From Ulota crispa (Eukaryota > Streptophyta > Bryopsida > Orthotrichales > Orthotrichaceae): a DNA stretch of 64,000 nucleotides. The stretch spans positions 6,306,188-6,370,187 of the forward strand of contig OY987249.1 in NCBI GenBank assembly GCA_963920765.1, in the 5' to 3' direction. The translations under genes and the position numbers were made by a program. How positions within the stretch are numbered: the first letter of the stretch is position 1; every line of letters starts with the position of its first letter. The notes beneath the pieces were generated by a model, which was not told the DNA's origin, did no database searches, and saw nothing but the letters and a program-made list of their open reading frames with translations. Below, one piece after another: positions 1-8,782 of this stretch.

Positions 1-985
1 AGCTCCAAACAACAAAAAAAACAATGGCATTGGATTCCTTGGATCCAAAATAGCCGGTTTTGGTTGTTCACACTTCCAATTCCAAGCTACAGGGCGCCGG
101 GAAACTTGAATGAAGGGTTAGAGGTGGATGGATGAAAAATCCAGAATTGAGAATTCATCCCAAATTGAGAAATGGAACTTCTTGAGGTCTTCCAATGTTG
201 TTGAGGGAACTGGGAAACACTCCTTGCTTCTGTCAATTAGAATCCAAATGGATACAATCTTGAAATTGGATGTCGTGCACGTTCTTGAAACTACATGGAT
301 GTTATTGTTTGAAGTCTTGCCGCTATCGAAACAACTTGAAACTTGGAGGATCTTCATGAATTCTTGAGACACTCTTCCATGAATTTTGGTGGCATTTTCT
401 TGTCATCTGTCAACCTCCTTTCATTAGGGTTGACTGGTAGCCTAGTAGGGTTAACCGCTTAAACTCACGTTCTTTTAGGAGCTAAAGGTATTGGGCACCT
501 TGGGTATAGATGCACCAAATGTTGTTGTCGATAGTTATTGGGTTGTAAATTGATGATGTGGCCCTTGGCCATGGCATAACTAATTTACTCCTAAACTAAC
601 CCTCTCTAATTAAGCTAGTGGAGACTTTTGGAAGGGATCCCAGGCCCTTAGTAGCCAAACCTAAACTAACCCTCTCTAATTAGGCTAATGGGAACTTTTG
701 GAGGGATCCCAAGCCCCTAGTGACTAAACTTAAACTAGCCTTCTCTAATTAGGTTAGTGGAGACTTTTAGAGGGGATTCCAAGTCTCTAATAGGTGTGTC
801 ATTCAAACTAACTAAAAACCACTTAATTTCACTAAATCTCTTCTTATGACCTACCAAATGGAGTAGGATAAATGGCTTACTACTAACCATTTGGTCTAAT
901 TATTTGAATTCAACATAAAAGGCTATTCCGCTTATATAAATGTAATTTCAAAGCTAAGTAAAACAAAAAATGAATTCAAGACTTT
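1..985 (+). repeat. Family B copy 1 (B1): LTR, cut by the window start
   Basis: This stretch is an inverted copy of 14,551-15,460 and a direct, more diverged copy of about 22,360-23,335. All three end in the same A-rich block followed by a TGGTGCTGAATC-type motif. I read it as the downstream part of an LTR, because that motif is what a primer-binding site looks like and because the B2 copy is preceded by a purine tract. The left part of the LTR is outside the window. No coding potential is apparent; the short ORFs at 118-372 recur in B2 only because the LTR itself recurs. Confidence 0.7.
590..795 (+). repeat. About 70-bp tandem repeat inside the family B LTR
   Basis: Three head-to-tail units of about 70 bp each begin with an AACTAACCCTCTCTAATTAG-like start and end with GGGATCCCAAGCCCCTAGT-like sequence. 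The same array is present inverted in B2 (about 14,740-14,870, about two units) and direct in B3 (about 22,940-23,150, three units). It is therefore an internal feature of this LTR family, varying in copy number. Confidence 0.8.
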
Positions 986-1003
986 TGGTGCTGAATCTAG
1001 GAC
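986..1003 (+). other. Candidate primer-binding site of B1
   Basis: TGGTGCTGAATCTAGGAC follows the A-rich LTR end by a few bases. The same motif occurs at the same place in B3 (near 23,342) and in mutated form in B2 (just below 14,550, minus strand). TGG at its start would pair with the CCA end of a tRNA. I could not identify the tRNA. Confidence 0.45.
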
Positions 1004-1007
1004 TCAC

Positions 1008-1960
1008 ACTCTCGCATTTCCTATTGCCTTGCGGCCTAGCTCTCGCATTCCCCGCCGCCTGCGCGGCCTAATTCTCGCATTCCCTGCCGCCTGCGTGGCC
1101 TACTCTTGCATCATTTGCCGCCTCGCGGCCTTGCTCTAGCATTCCTCGCCGCCCATGCGGCCTAGCTCTCGCATTCCCTGCTGCCACGCGGCCCTGCTCA
1201 CAACCACTAGCTGACCACGACAAACTGATCAAGAACTGATCACAAAACCGATCATGGCAGCTCGACGAGCTCAACTAGGAGTCAATCATGAGCCCAATCA
1301 CGGCGAGCACAACAAGCTAACCACGGCAAATTGATTATGAACTAATCATGAGCTTAATCACGGTAGCTCAACCACAAGCTGACCTTGGCAAATTGATCAC
1401 CAACTAATCACAAGCCGCCACGGCGAGCACGACAAGCTCGACCACGACAAATTGATCGTGAACTAATCACAAACCCAATCACGGCAGCTCGACGAGCTCG
1501 ACCACAGCTCAACCACAAGCTGACCACGGCGAAGTGATTACAAATTGATCACGAGCCATCACGGTGAGCACAACAAGCTCGACCACGGCAAACTGATCAT
1601 GAGCTTGACCACAATAAGCATCAGCAACTTGAACACGAGCTCAACAAGCTCAACCACGGCAAACTGATCACAAGTTGATCACAAGCCCAATCACGACAAG
1701 CACAACGAGCTGACCACGGCAAATTGATCACGAACTGATCATGAGCCTAATCACGGTAGCTCAACGAGCTCAACCACGGCGAATTGATCACAAGCACAAC
1801 CATGAGCTGACCACGGCAAGCAACAACAGCTTGAACACAAGCTTGACAAGCTCAACCACGGCAAATTGATCATGAGCTGATCACAAGCCCAATCACAATG
1901 AGCATTAGCAGCTCAACTACAAGCTCAATTAAGGCAACGGACCGCCGTTGCTCAGCCAAA
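1008..1960 (+). repeat. Low-complexity tandem repeats in the B1 internal region
   Basis: From 1,008 to about 1,200 there are imperfect repeats built on CTCGCATTCC plus TGCCGCCTGCGCGGCCT, about 30-40 bp each. From about 1,200 to 1,960 come longer imperfect repeats of a GAGCTCGACCACGGCAAATT / GATCACGAACTGATCA theme, roughly 55-65 bp each. No ORF runs through them. The corresponding part of B3 carries a different simple repeat, so the internal region of this family is poorly conserved. Confidence 0.7.
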
Positions 1961-2772
1961 TGGCTCACACCGGGCCTTACCACGGCCTACTTGGCCTTAC
2001 CCGGACCTCTGGCCCTCATCCAGCTCCCTTGAGCTCAGCATTTGCTCCCCTGCCGTCTTTGCCAGCCCTGCCAAGGCAGAGGGTTAGGCCCCCCCCCTCT
2101 CAAGGGTAATTTTTGACTTTGTGGAATTTGTTTTTGGAGCTTTTAAATGCCTTGCCTACTCTTTGATTTAGCATGATAATTTAACAATTGTTCCAAAGCA
2201 CGGGAAGACTTTTATTTTGTTTGAAGTGAAGATTGCATCATAGCGGGTACGTGAAATGATACAACGTCATATTTTGTCTATTAGTGGAGTTAGGAGATAT
2301 CCCCTTGCCTTAAGGAGATTATCACATTTCTCTAATTTAGGAGGTTCTCTCCTAAAAGATTGGGACTTGGACACCGGTTTATGTTGTGATTATTTGTCTC
2401 ATGACTATAGCCTAAACCTGTACAAGAGGAAGGGTTAATCTAGCAGCCCATCAGAGTGTTGTGATTACCACCACCACCACGCCCAAGGGAGAATGGAGGC
2501 CATCCACGACCAAGTCGTAGGGTATGTGCACTCCCACGATGAGGTATGATTACTTATGTTCCCATTTCAATTAGTCACGAATGACACCATGAGTAAATTG
2601 CTCTTTTTTTTATTCATCATTGTATGTTGTAGGCTTGTTAGTAAAGATCCATTGCTTGGAAGGCATTTTTAGTTGGAAATCTACAACCAAAACCACCCTT
2701 TTGCCATTATTGTTCATTTCCCAGTTTTGTTAGAATCCGATTGTGCTTGCGCTTACTTCTCAAGGAAGAGGT
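1961..2772 (+). mobile_element. B1 internal region, 3' part
   Basis: This non-coding sequence is shared with B2 (minus strand, 16,020 to about 16,330) and B3 (about 24,740-25,117). The best conserved segment is 2,600-2,772, including TTGTATGTTGTAGGCTTGTT and a terminal purine tract just before TTTGAGCACTC. I read the purine tract as the polypurine tract and TGAGCACTC at 2,773 as the start of the 3' LTR. No gag or pol homology is visible, so this is a non-autonomous element. Confidence 0.6.
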
Positions 2773-3010
2773 TTGAGCACTCAAAAGGGGTCCAAAACCT
2801 TCAAGTTGTGGATTGCCTCTAGCCTGCCACTTCCACCGTGGCACGACATGGGAAGCTAGAGGATTACTCCCGTGTGCAAGAGAGGGGTCTGGAACCTTCA
2901 AGTCTTGGAACGTCTTTTGCCTGCCACTTCCGCCTCAGCAGGACTTGGCTATTTGAAAACTCACTATTGTTTGCAAGAGAGGGATCCAAAACATTCAAGT
3001 CCTGGAGCGC
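2773..3010 (+). repeat. About 100-bp tandem repeat at the 3' end of B1, interrupted by Gy1
   Basis: Units beginning GCAAGAGAGGGGTCC-like start near 2,773 (weak), 2,873 and 2,972. The third unit breaks at 3,010 and resumes at 13,582, with a fourth partial unit near 13,641. The array was one piece before the Gy1 retrotransposon entered it. Confidence 0.7.
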
Positions 3011-5170
3011 TGTCGGGTTGAGAGGAGCGCGCCTTGGGAACACGCAGGGTGTCTTGCTGCGATCGTGCGTTGCCGACTGAAAACGTTGTCAATCTTGATC
3101 TTCTCTTCAAATCTTTAGTCTTCAGTCTTCCGTTGGCCTATCCTGTGGCTGGCTCTAAGGGTATAAGGGTCAAGGTAGGGATAAGAGCCCACTGGATACG
3201 GGACGGGTAGATCGGGACAGCAGACACGAGCTGCCGTCCGTATGACGGGATCCTAAAATCAAATTCACGATCTGCTGGCCAAAACTCCAGATCGTGAGAA
3301 CAGAGCAAGTCTCGACCATGTGGGTGATCAATCCCACTTCGTCACCACGACAATAAATGGGGTTAAGTTTGGTTTAACCCAAACTGCCCGCAACAAGGTT
3401 TACAAAACAGAATGGAAATGAATTGACAAACGAGCCTCCAAAACCGGCTAGGAATAACAAAGCCACATCCCACACATACATAAAAAATAAACCCAAAACA
3501 TTCCTCTTGAAATCTTCATATCTTCAGATCTTCAAATCTTCATGTCTTCAAGTCTTCAAGTCTTCATGTTTTAATAAAAACAATGGGGAAAATCACAAAT
3601 AACAAGTCCTAGAAAAGGCAGCAACCTTCTATCTAATGCCACAGATGGCTCAAAGATTCAAATGCTAAGTGTAATAGCAATTTGAAAAGCTCTCCTAACC
3701 TTCTAACATCCCTCTAAATTTCAACTCAATCTAAGATACTGTCCAAAAGTTATGCAAGTTCAAAGTAGAGGCTCTTCTTCCTCTTTACAAACTAAACACT
3801 GCCTCTAAAAACCTCTATAACTTTTGTTCTATACATCACCCATAGAAACGTGATATCAATTTAGAAAGATGATATCACTGGCTTCAATCCATAAAATTTG
3901 CACTTCAAAACAAAACTTTGTCCGAAAGCTCTAGTCAATCAAAGTGTGGGTCTCAATTTTTTAGAGAGCACCCAAACCCGCAACTTCTACCCACTATAAC
4001 TTCTTCAATAAAACTCCAAATGAAATGATTAAAGACAATTTGAAAAGCTATGACAACAAACTATCACTCCTAAAATTTTGAGAAGAAAATCTCATACTGT
4101 CCAAAAGTTGTAGCTCTTCAAAATCTCGGCTTTCTCCTAACAAAAGGGCAGCCACCTCCAAACCTTCACACTTCCATAACTTTCTCGTCCAAGCTTCAAA
4201 CTTCAAGTTTAAAGACTTTCTAGAAAGCCAATAACAAGATAAACACTCTCTCCAAATCTTGTTGCAAAATGATATACAGATCATAAGTTATGGCTTGTCG
4301 AAGTCTCAGCCTTTCTTCATAGTTTGGCTTTTTGACTCCAAAATTCAAACACTCATAACCTTTGCATCACAACTCCAAATCAAACTTGCAAACTCATTTT
4401 GGAAAGGTAATCACACAAGGAACAACCTCCTCAAATTTCAATTCAAAATCATGTATACACAGAAAAAAATCTCCTCTCAAAGTTTCGGGATTTTTCCCTT
4501 TCTTCCCACCAACACTCATACACTAACTTCCAACAACTAAAGGATCTTTCCTCCACAATTTCGACCCTATCTAAGGTAGGGAGGTGGGGCACATCAGCCC
4601 ATGCTCCTCCTTATCCTAACCCCACCATAGATGCCAAAACCCTTTTCCTTTCACACCTTTCCCATTGACTTCTAAATCCTTAGTATTTTTATTCAAACAA
4701 AGGCAAAATATATGAGCCTTCCAAAATCTCTAGATAAACATATGAAAATGATTAAATTACAAAATAAACACCATCGTAAAATGGCCACGTGCTCTTGCGA
4801 GCATATAATAGCGTCAAACGCTTGTCTTCAGTTGCCAAGTCGTGGACTTGGTTGGCTGGAAAAGCGGTCGTCTCTGGCCGCCCGCCGGTCCGGGTTCGAA
4901 TCCCATCGAACTCGTCGAGCGGTGATGGCGGCTCACGGCTTGGCAGCTAGTGAGGCAGGAAATTGGCCCAGCCAACCCGCTACCTACCCCCCTGAGCTGT
5001 GCATGTGACAAGACGGCGCAGCGCATTGGAATCTATGGCCGCTGCGCTGTCACCAAACCGTGGTCCTCACCACGACCACCCCTTTTGCCTCAACTGTTGA
5101 TTTATTGAAATCAACACAAACATAAAGAAATAACAGCTATTTACATGATGGAGGGAAGTCCATCAGGACA
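3011..5170 (-). repeat. Gy1 3' LTR (2,160 bp)
   Basis: Matches 11,422-13,581 at a constant offset of 8,411 bp, with no difference seen in the lines compared. On the plus strand it begins TGTCGGGTTGAG and ends CATCAGGACA. Short ORFs in it are identical in both copies and have no recognisable product. Confidence 0.95.
4848..4912 (+). other. tRNA-like segment with consensus B box in the Gy1 3' LTR
   Basis: On the plus strand, opposite to Gy1, TTGGCTGGAAAAGCGG resembles a pol III A box. About 25 bp further, GGTTCGAATCC (near 4,893) matches the B-box consensus exactly. The T-stem does not pair fully (GGG-CCC good, outer pairs poor) and I see no acceptor stem, so this is not an intact tRNA gene. 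It could be a tRNA-derived or SINE-like fragment absorbed into the LTR. Confidence 0.45.
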
Positions 5171-5188
5171 TGCACCCTCTCTAAACCT
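5171..5188 (-). other. Gy1 candidate polypurine tract
   Basis: Read on the minus strand, TTTAGAGAGGGTGCA immediately precedes the TG that opens the 3' LTR. Its purine-rich AGAGAGGG core is where plus-strand priming is expected. It overlaps the last codons of pol. Confidence 0.5.
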
Positions 5189-8100
5189 GCACATCCTCCG
5201 GTATGTGCCAAGTTTGCTCGTCATGAATATCTTGGTTGTCTTCTGCATCTTCTGAATCTTCATCTTTATCTTCAGCTCTTTCGTGGCTTTCCATCTCTTG
5301 AGGGTTAAAAATCTCCTCAAGGTTTTCATGATGAAATTTTCCACTCCTTCGAAAAGCTTTGATTCGTTTACCAGCAACAGGCACGCGCAGAGAAGTCCCA
5401 TCCAATTCCCTAAGTGAATAAGTGCCGTTGGTGTGCACTTTCATCACAATATAGGGTCCAAACCATCTCTTAGCAAATTTGCGCACTGTACTATGCTGAT
5501 GCTCCAATGTACTGTCAAATACAAGGACCCAATCACCCTCTCTGATCTGCTTGGTTCTTAATCTGTGTGTTTTGTCAAATCGCTCTTTATTGCTGAGCCT
5601 CGCTGTCTTCATCTTCTCCAATGCAATATCAAGGTCACTTGACAACCTTCCAAGCTGCTGAATCCGAAGTTCCAACAATCTTTCTCTGCTTATACCGTCC
5701 TCCCATGAAAGAAACACCCATGTGGGAATATCCTCTTCCGCCGGCATAATAGGTTTCTGCCCATACACAAGTTCGATAGGCATGTAACCAGTAACTGTAC
5801 TGTGCGTAGTTCTGTCAGCCCACAAAGCAAATGGTAATAGCTTTGGCCACATATTTGGTTTGCCTTTACAAGCTTTAACCAAAGCATGAATGATCGGAGG
5901 ATGCCCTCTCTCAATTTTGCCATTAGCCTCAGGGTTGTAAGCTGTCGTCAGCTTCAACTGCACACCATAACGTTTGAAGAACTCTTTGGCCTCAGTGGCA
6001 TTTAGTTCTCCTCTGTCAGCTCTCATTCGGCCAATGCTGCCATAACGACTGAAGATGTCTTCGAGTATAAATCGGCATACATTTTCGGTAGCCTTAGTCC
6101 TCAAGGCTCTGCCCTCAACGAAGTTTGAGAGCTCCTCTCGTGCCAAAACAAGGTACTTCATTCCCCACATAGCATTTGGCATGGCTACCAAATCTATCAT
6201 CCACTGAAAATGGATCGCTAGAGGGTAAGTAGGATGTAATTCATCTCTGTGGCGCACCTTGGATTGCAGTTGACACACCACACAAGAAACTACAAACTCT
6301 TCAACGTCTTTGTAAAGTCCTTTCCACCAGTACCTCTCCTTGATTTTTGTATAAGTGGCCCATACACCTCTGTGACCTGCCCAAAGAGTATCATGGAACT
6401 CCTTGAGAACTTCAACTTTGGTCTTAGAGTCCCCCACCACTCTCAATGGTACTTCATCAGCTCTTTTTCCCCTCTTCCATAGAAATCCTTCTCTCAAAAG
6501 ATATCTATAGGATTGATGCCTGATGTCTTTGAATGTTTTGTCTGTCCATCCTTCTTGCAGCTTCATTGTGCTTAAATATAGCCCAATGTCTCTCAATTTT
6601 TCTTCATAAAGCTCAGCTTTGAATGGCAAAGCATCGATCGATGAGCTCTCAGCATCTATCGTCACCACATAGCCTCCATGCAATAAATCTTCGACATCTT
6701 CGTAGCCCATCATCTCATCTTCATTAGAATACCTTGCTCTAGACAACATATCGGCAACAGAATTTTTTTTGCCTTCAATGTGTACTAGAACCGGATTCAT
6801 AGATTTGATGTAGGCGATCCATCGAAGCATTGCAATGTCTGGTGAAGAACAATTTGCTATCATCCCCAGCAAAGGTAAGCAATCAGTCTCCAGTACCACC
6901 TCTGCTCCAATAAGGTAGTTTCTGTCCGCCTTCAGAGCTGTAAGAGCACCCCATAGTTCTCTTTTCACTTGTGGATATGCTCTCTGACGCTCTGTCAAAA
7001 TCCTTGCTCCAAATCGAATAGCAAATCTTTTGCCTTCCTCATCATCTTGTCCAATAGCCCAACCTATGGCAATTGGACTTGTGTCAACAGTCACGATCAC
7101 CGGCCTCTTGCAATCATAGTTTACTTGCTTGAGAACTGGTGGCGACTCTAAAATCCTCTTCAACTCTTCCATAGCCAAGTTTTGCTCATTTTCCCAAATG
7201 AATTTGGTCCTCTTACGCAATAATTTGTAGAGAGGCTCTGATATATGAGCAAAATGGGGAATCCATATGTGGTAGAAGACACAAGCTCCAAGAAATCTCC
7301 TTACTTCGGTGATATTGCTACAGGCTTTCATTCTTCCAATAGCATCAACCTTTTCAGGATTAGGTTTTCTTCCATAAGAGCCACATAAGTGCCCAACCAC
7401 CAGAATTTCATTCACCCCAAACTTTGACTTATCAATGGATAGAGTCAAATTCACCTCCTCAAGTCTGCCCAAGATTTGAGCCACGTCATGGATATGGTTG
7501 CTTACAAAGGCTCGGCAACCATCACTCTGAACTGTCAAGTCTTTTTGATTCTCCTCGCATCCTTTTATTGGGATATCATCCACAAAAGGTATGGTTTTCT
7601 CTGGCACAAAGTCTCTTAGAATTTGATTCATAGCGCTTTGCATATGTGCCACTGAATTAGTAGCGCCTTGAGGCAATGTGCACATACGCACCAATCCAAG
7701 AGGAGTCTTCATGGTCGTCAAATCCCTGCTTTGAGCAGCAAGTTGGAATTGATCATAACCAGAGTATAGATCTCCAATGGAATAGATTGCATGTCCAGCA
7801 AATGCCTCCGCCACTTCGTCAACAACAGGGCCTGATCCTTTGTTTCTGATTGTAACTTTGTTTGCAGGCTGCATATCTTGGATGAACCTCAATGCTCCTG
7901 ACTTCTTTGGCACAGTAAACCAACGGTTTGAATATGGAGCCATTGAAGGCTCTAGTATGCCCATGCGCGTCTTTTCTTTGAGCAACTCCACTAATTTTGG
8001 CAGTAGAGCTCTAGGCACTGGAATAGGCTTCAAATCCCATGGTATATGTGGTACTGTGAATATGACCATTGGTGCTACAACACTTGGCTGCACACACCCA

Positions 8101-8768
8101 ATCTCATCTGAAGAAGAAGCAAAAGCCTTTCCATGCATCAAAAGCATGTCTTGAAATTTCTTTTTCTCTGGCTTAGTCAGGAAACCATCTCCTCCAATCT
8201 TGAGGTTAGCTAGAGTCTCTTCGGTGAATTTGTGTCCAATTCTCCTTGACTCTCTCAAACTTGGCTCTTTTTCAGCTTGTTTGATGTGATCATCAGTGTC
8301 AAATGGTAGCTGAGTAGCCACTGGCTTCACCTTCTTGTTCACAGTCTTGTACTTGGTATGTACTGCAGCTTCAGGTCTATATTCATCGATATTAGAAGAA
8401 CACAGCTTTGCCATTGCTGTGTAAATCTCATGATGCATTGCAGCTGTATGGACATCAATAAGACAATGAGTAGTCGGCTCTGCATCCTCATTTGTCTTCA
8501 AATCTTGCAGAGTATGCAAGATATCATCTGGCATGCCACTTTCTTCATACACACCAGTAATGCTCTCATCTTCTTCAAGAACCTTCATTTTTTTTAGGTT
8601 TTTCTCCTTCTTTTTGATAAATCTTCTATGTACATGGTCCAAATCTTTGGCATCCATGAAACTCGCAAATCCACACTTTGTCACGCTCAAAAATCCACAC
8701 TTGATAGCAGTATGTATATTGGGGAATTCTCTAGTATTGATATCCTTGGCACCCGTGGATCCCCACAT
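5181..8768 (-). CDS. pol: Gy1 Pol: reverse transcriptase, RNase H and integrase
   Basis: This 1,195-residue ORF copies the element's RNA into DNA and inserts it. The RT domain spans about residues 250-430, with LPQG at 365-368 and the catalytic box FVDD at 395-398 (F replaces the usual Y). RNase H spans about 556-680 with candidate acidic residues D562, E604, D629 and D673. The integrase zinc-binding motif is H792, H799, C829, C832. Its catalytic core has D859, D918 and E953, with 34 residues between the last two, and a GPY/F-type motif (FGPY) lies near 1,103-1,106. The tail is acidic. No protease is present; that domain ends the upstream ORF. The first ATG lies 14 nt after the gag stop. The pol frame is open further upstream to about 8,846, overlapping gag by about 64 nt in the -1 frame, so frameshifting or re-initiation are both possible. 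No lesions seen. Confidence 0.95.
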   Translation of the reverse strand: MWGSTGAKDINTREFPNIHTAIKCGFLSVTKCGFASFMDAKDLDHVHRRFIKKKEKNLKKMKVLEEDESITGVYEESGMPDDILHTLQDLKTNEDAEPTTHCLIDVHTAAMHHEIYTAMAKLCSSNIDEYRPEAAVHTKYKTVNKKVKPVATQLPFDTDDHIKQAEKEPSLRESRRIGHKFTEETLANLKIGGDGFLTKPEKKKFQDMLLMHGKAFASSSDEIGCVQPSVVAPMVIFTVPHIPWDLKPIPVPRALLPKLVELLKEKTRMGILEPSMAPYSNRWFTVPKKSGALRFIQDMQPANKVTIRNKGSGPVVDEVAEAFAGHAIYSIGDLYSGYDQFQLAAQSRDLTTMKTPLGLVRMCTLPQGATNSVAHMQSAMNQILRDFVPEKTIPFVDDIPIKGCEENQKDLTVQSDGCRAFVSNHIHDVAQILGRLEEVNLTLSIDKSKFGVNEILVVGHLCGSYGRKPNPEKVDAIGRMKACSNITEVRRFLGACVFYHIWIPHFAHISEPLYKLLRKRTKFIWENEQNLAMEELKRILESPPVLKQVNYDCKRPVIVTVDTSPIAIGWAIGQDDEEGKRFAIRFGARILTERQRAYPQVKRELWGALTALKADRNYLIGAEVVLETDCLPLLGMIANCSSPDIAMLRWIAYIKSMNPVLVHIEGKKNSVADMLSRARYSNEDEMMGYEDVEDLLHGGYVVTIDAESSSIDALPFKAELYEEKLRDIGLYLSTMKLQEGWTDKTFKDIRHQSYRYLLREGFLWKRGKRADEVPLRVVGDSKTKVEVLKEFHDTLWAGHRGVWATYTKIKERYWWKGLYKDVEEFVVSCVVCQLQSKVRHRDELHPTYPLAIHFQWMIDLVAMPNAMWGMKYLVLAREELSNFVEGRALRTKATENVCRFILEDIFSRYGSIGRMRADRGELNATEAKEFFKRYGVQLKLTTAYNPEANGKIERGHPPIIHALVKACKGKPNMWPKLLPFALWADRTTHSTVTGYMPIELVYGQKPIMPAEEDIPTWVFLSWEDGISRERLLELRIQQLGRLSSDLDIALEKMKTARLSNKERFDKTHRLRTKQIREGDWVLVFDSTLEHQHSTVRKFAKRWFGPYIVMKVHTNGTYSLRELDGTSLRVPVAGKRIKAFRRSGKFHHENLEEIFNPQEMESHERAEDKDEDSEDAEDNQDIHDEQTWHIPEDVQV

Positions 8769-8782
8769 CCCACGTGTGCCCT

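Noticed and set aside
2838..3080. 80-codon ORF across the B1/Gy1 junction
   Set aside because: Crosses the insertion boundary, so it cannot be an old gene.
4848..4912. True tRNA gene in the LTR
   Set aside because: B box is perfect, but there is no acceptor stem and the T-stem outer pairs mismatch.
4048..5026. Small ORFs in the Gy1 LTR (78, 93, 98 and 70 codons), repeated at 12,459-13,437
   Set aside because: Identity only reflects the identical LTRs; Gy2 shows no preserved frame.
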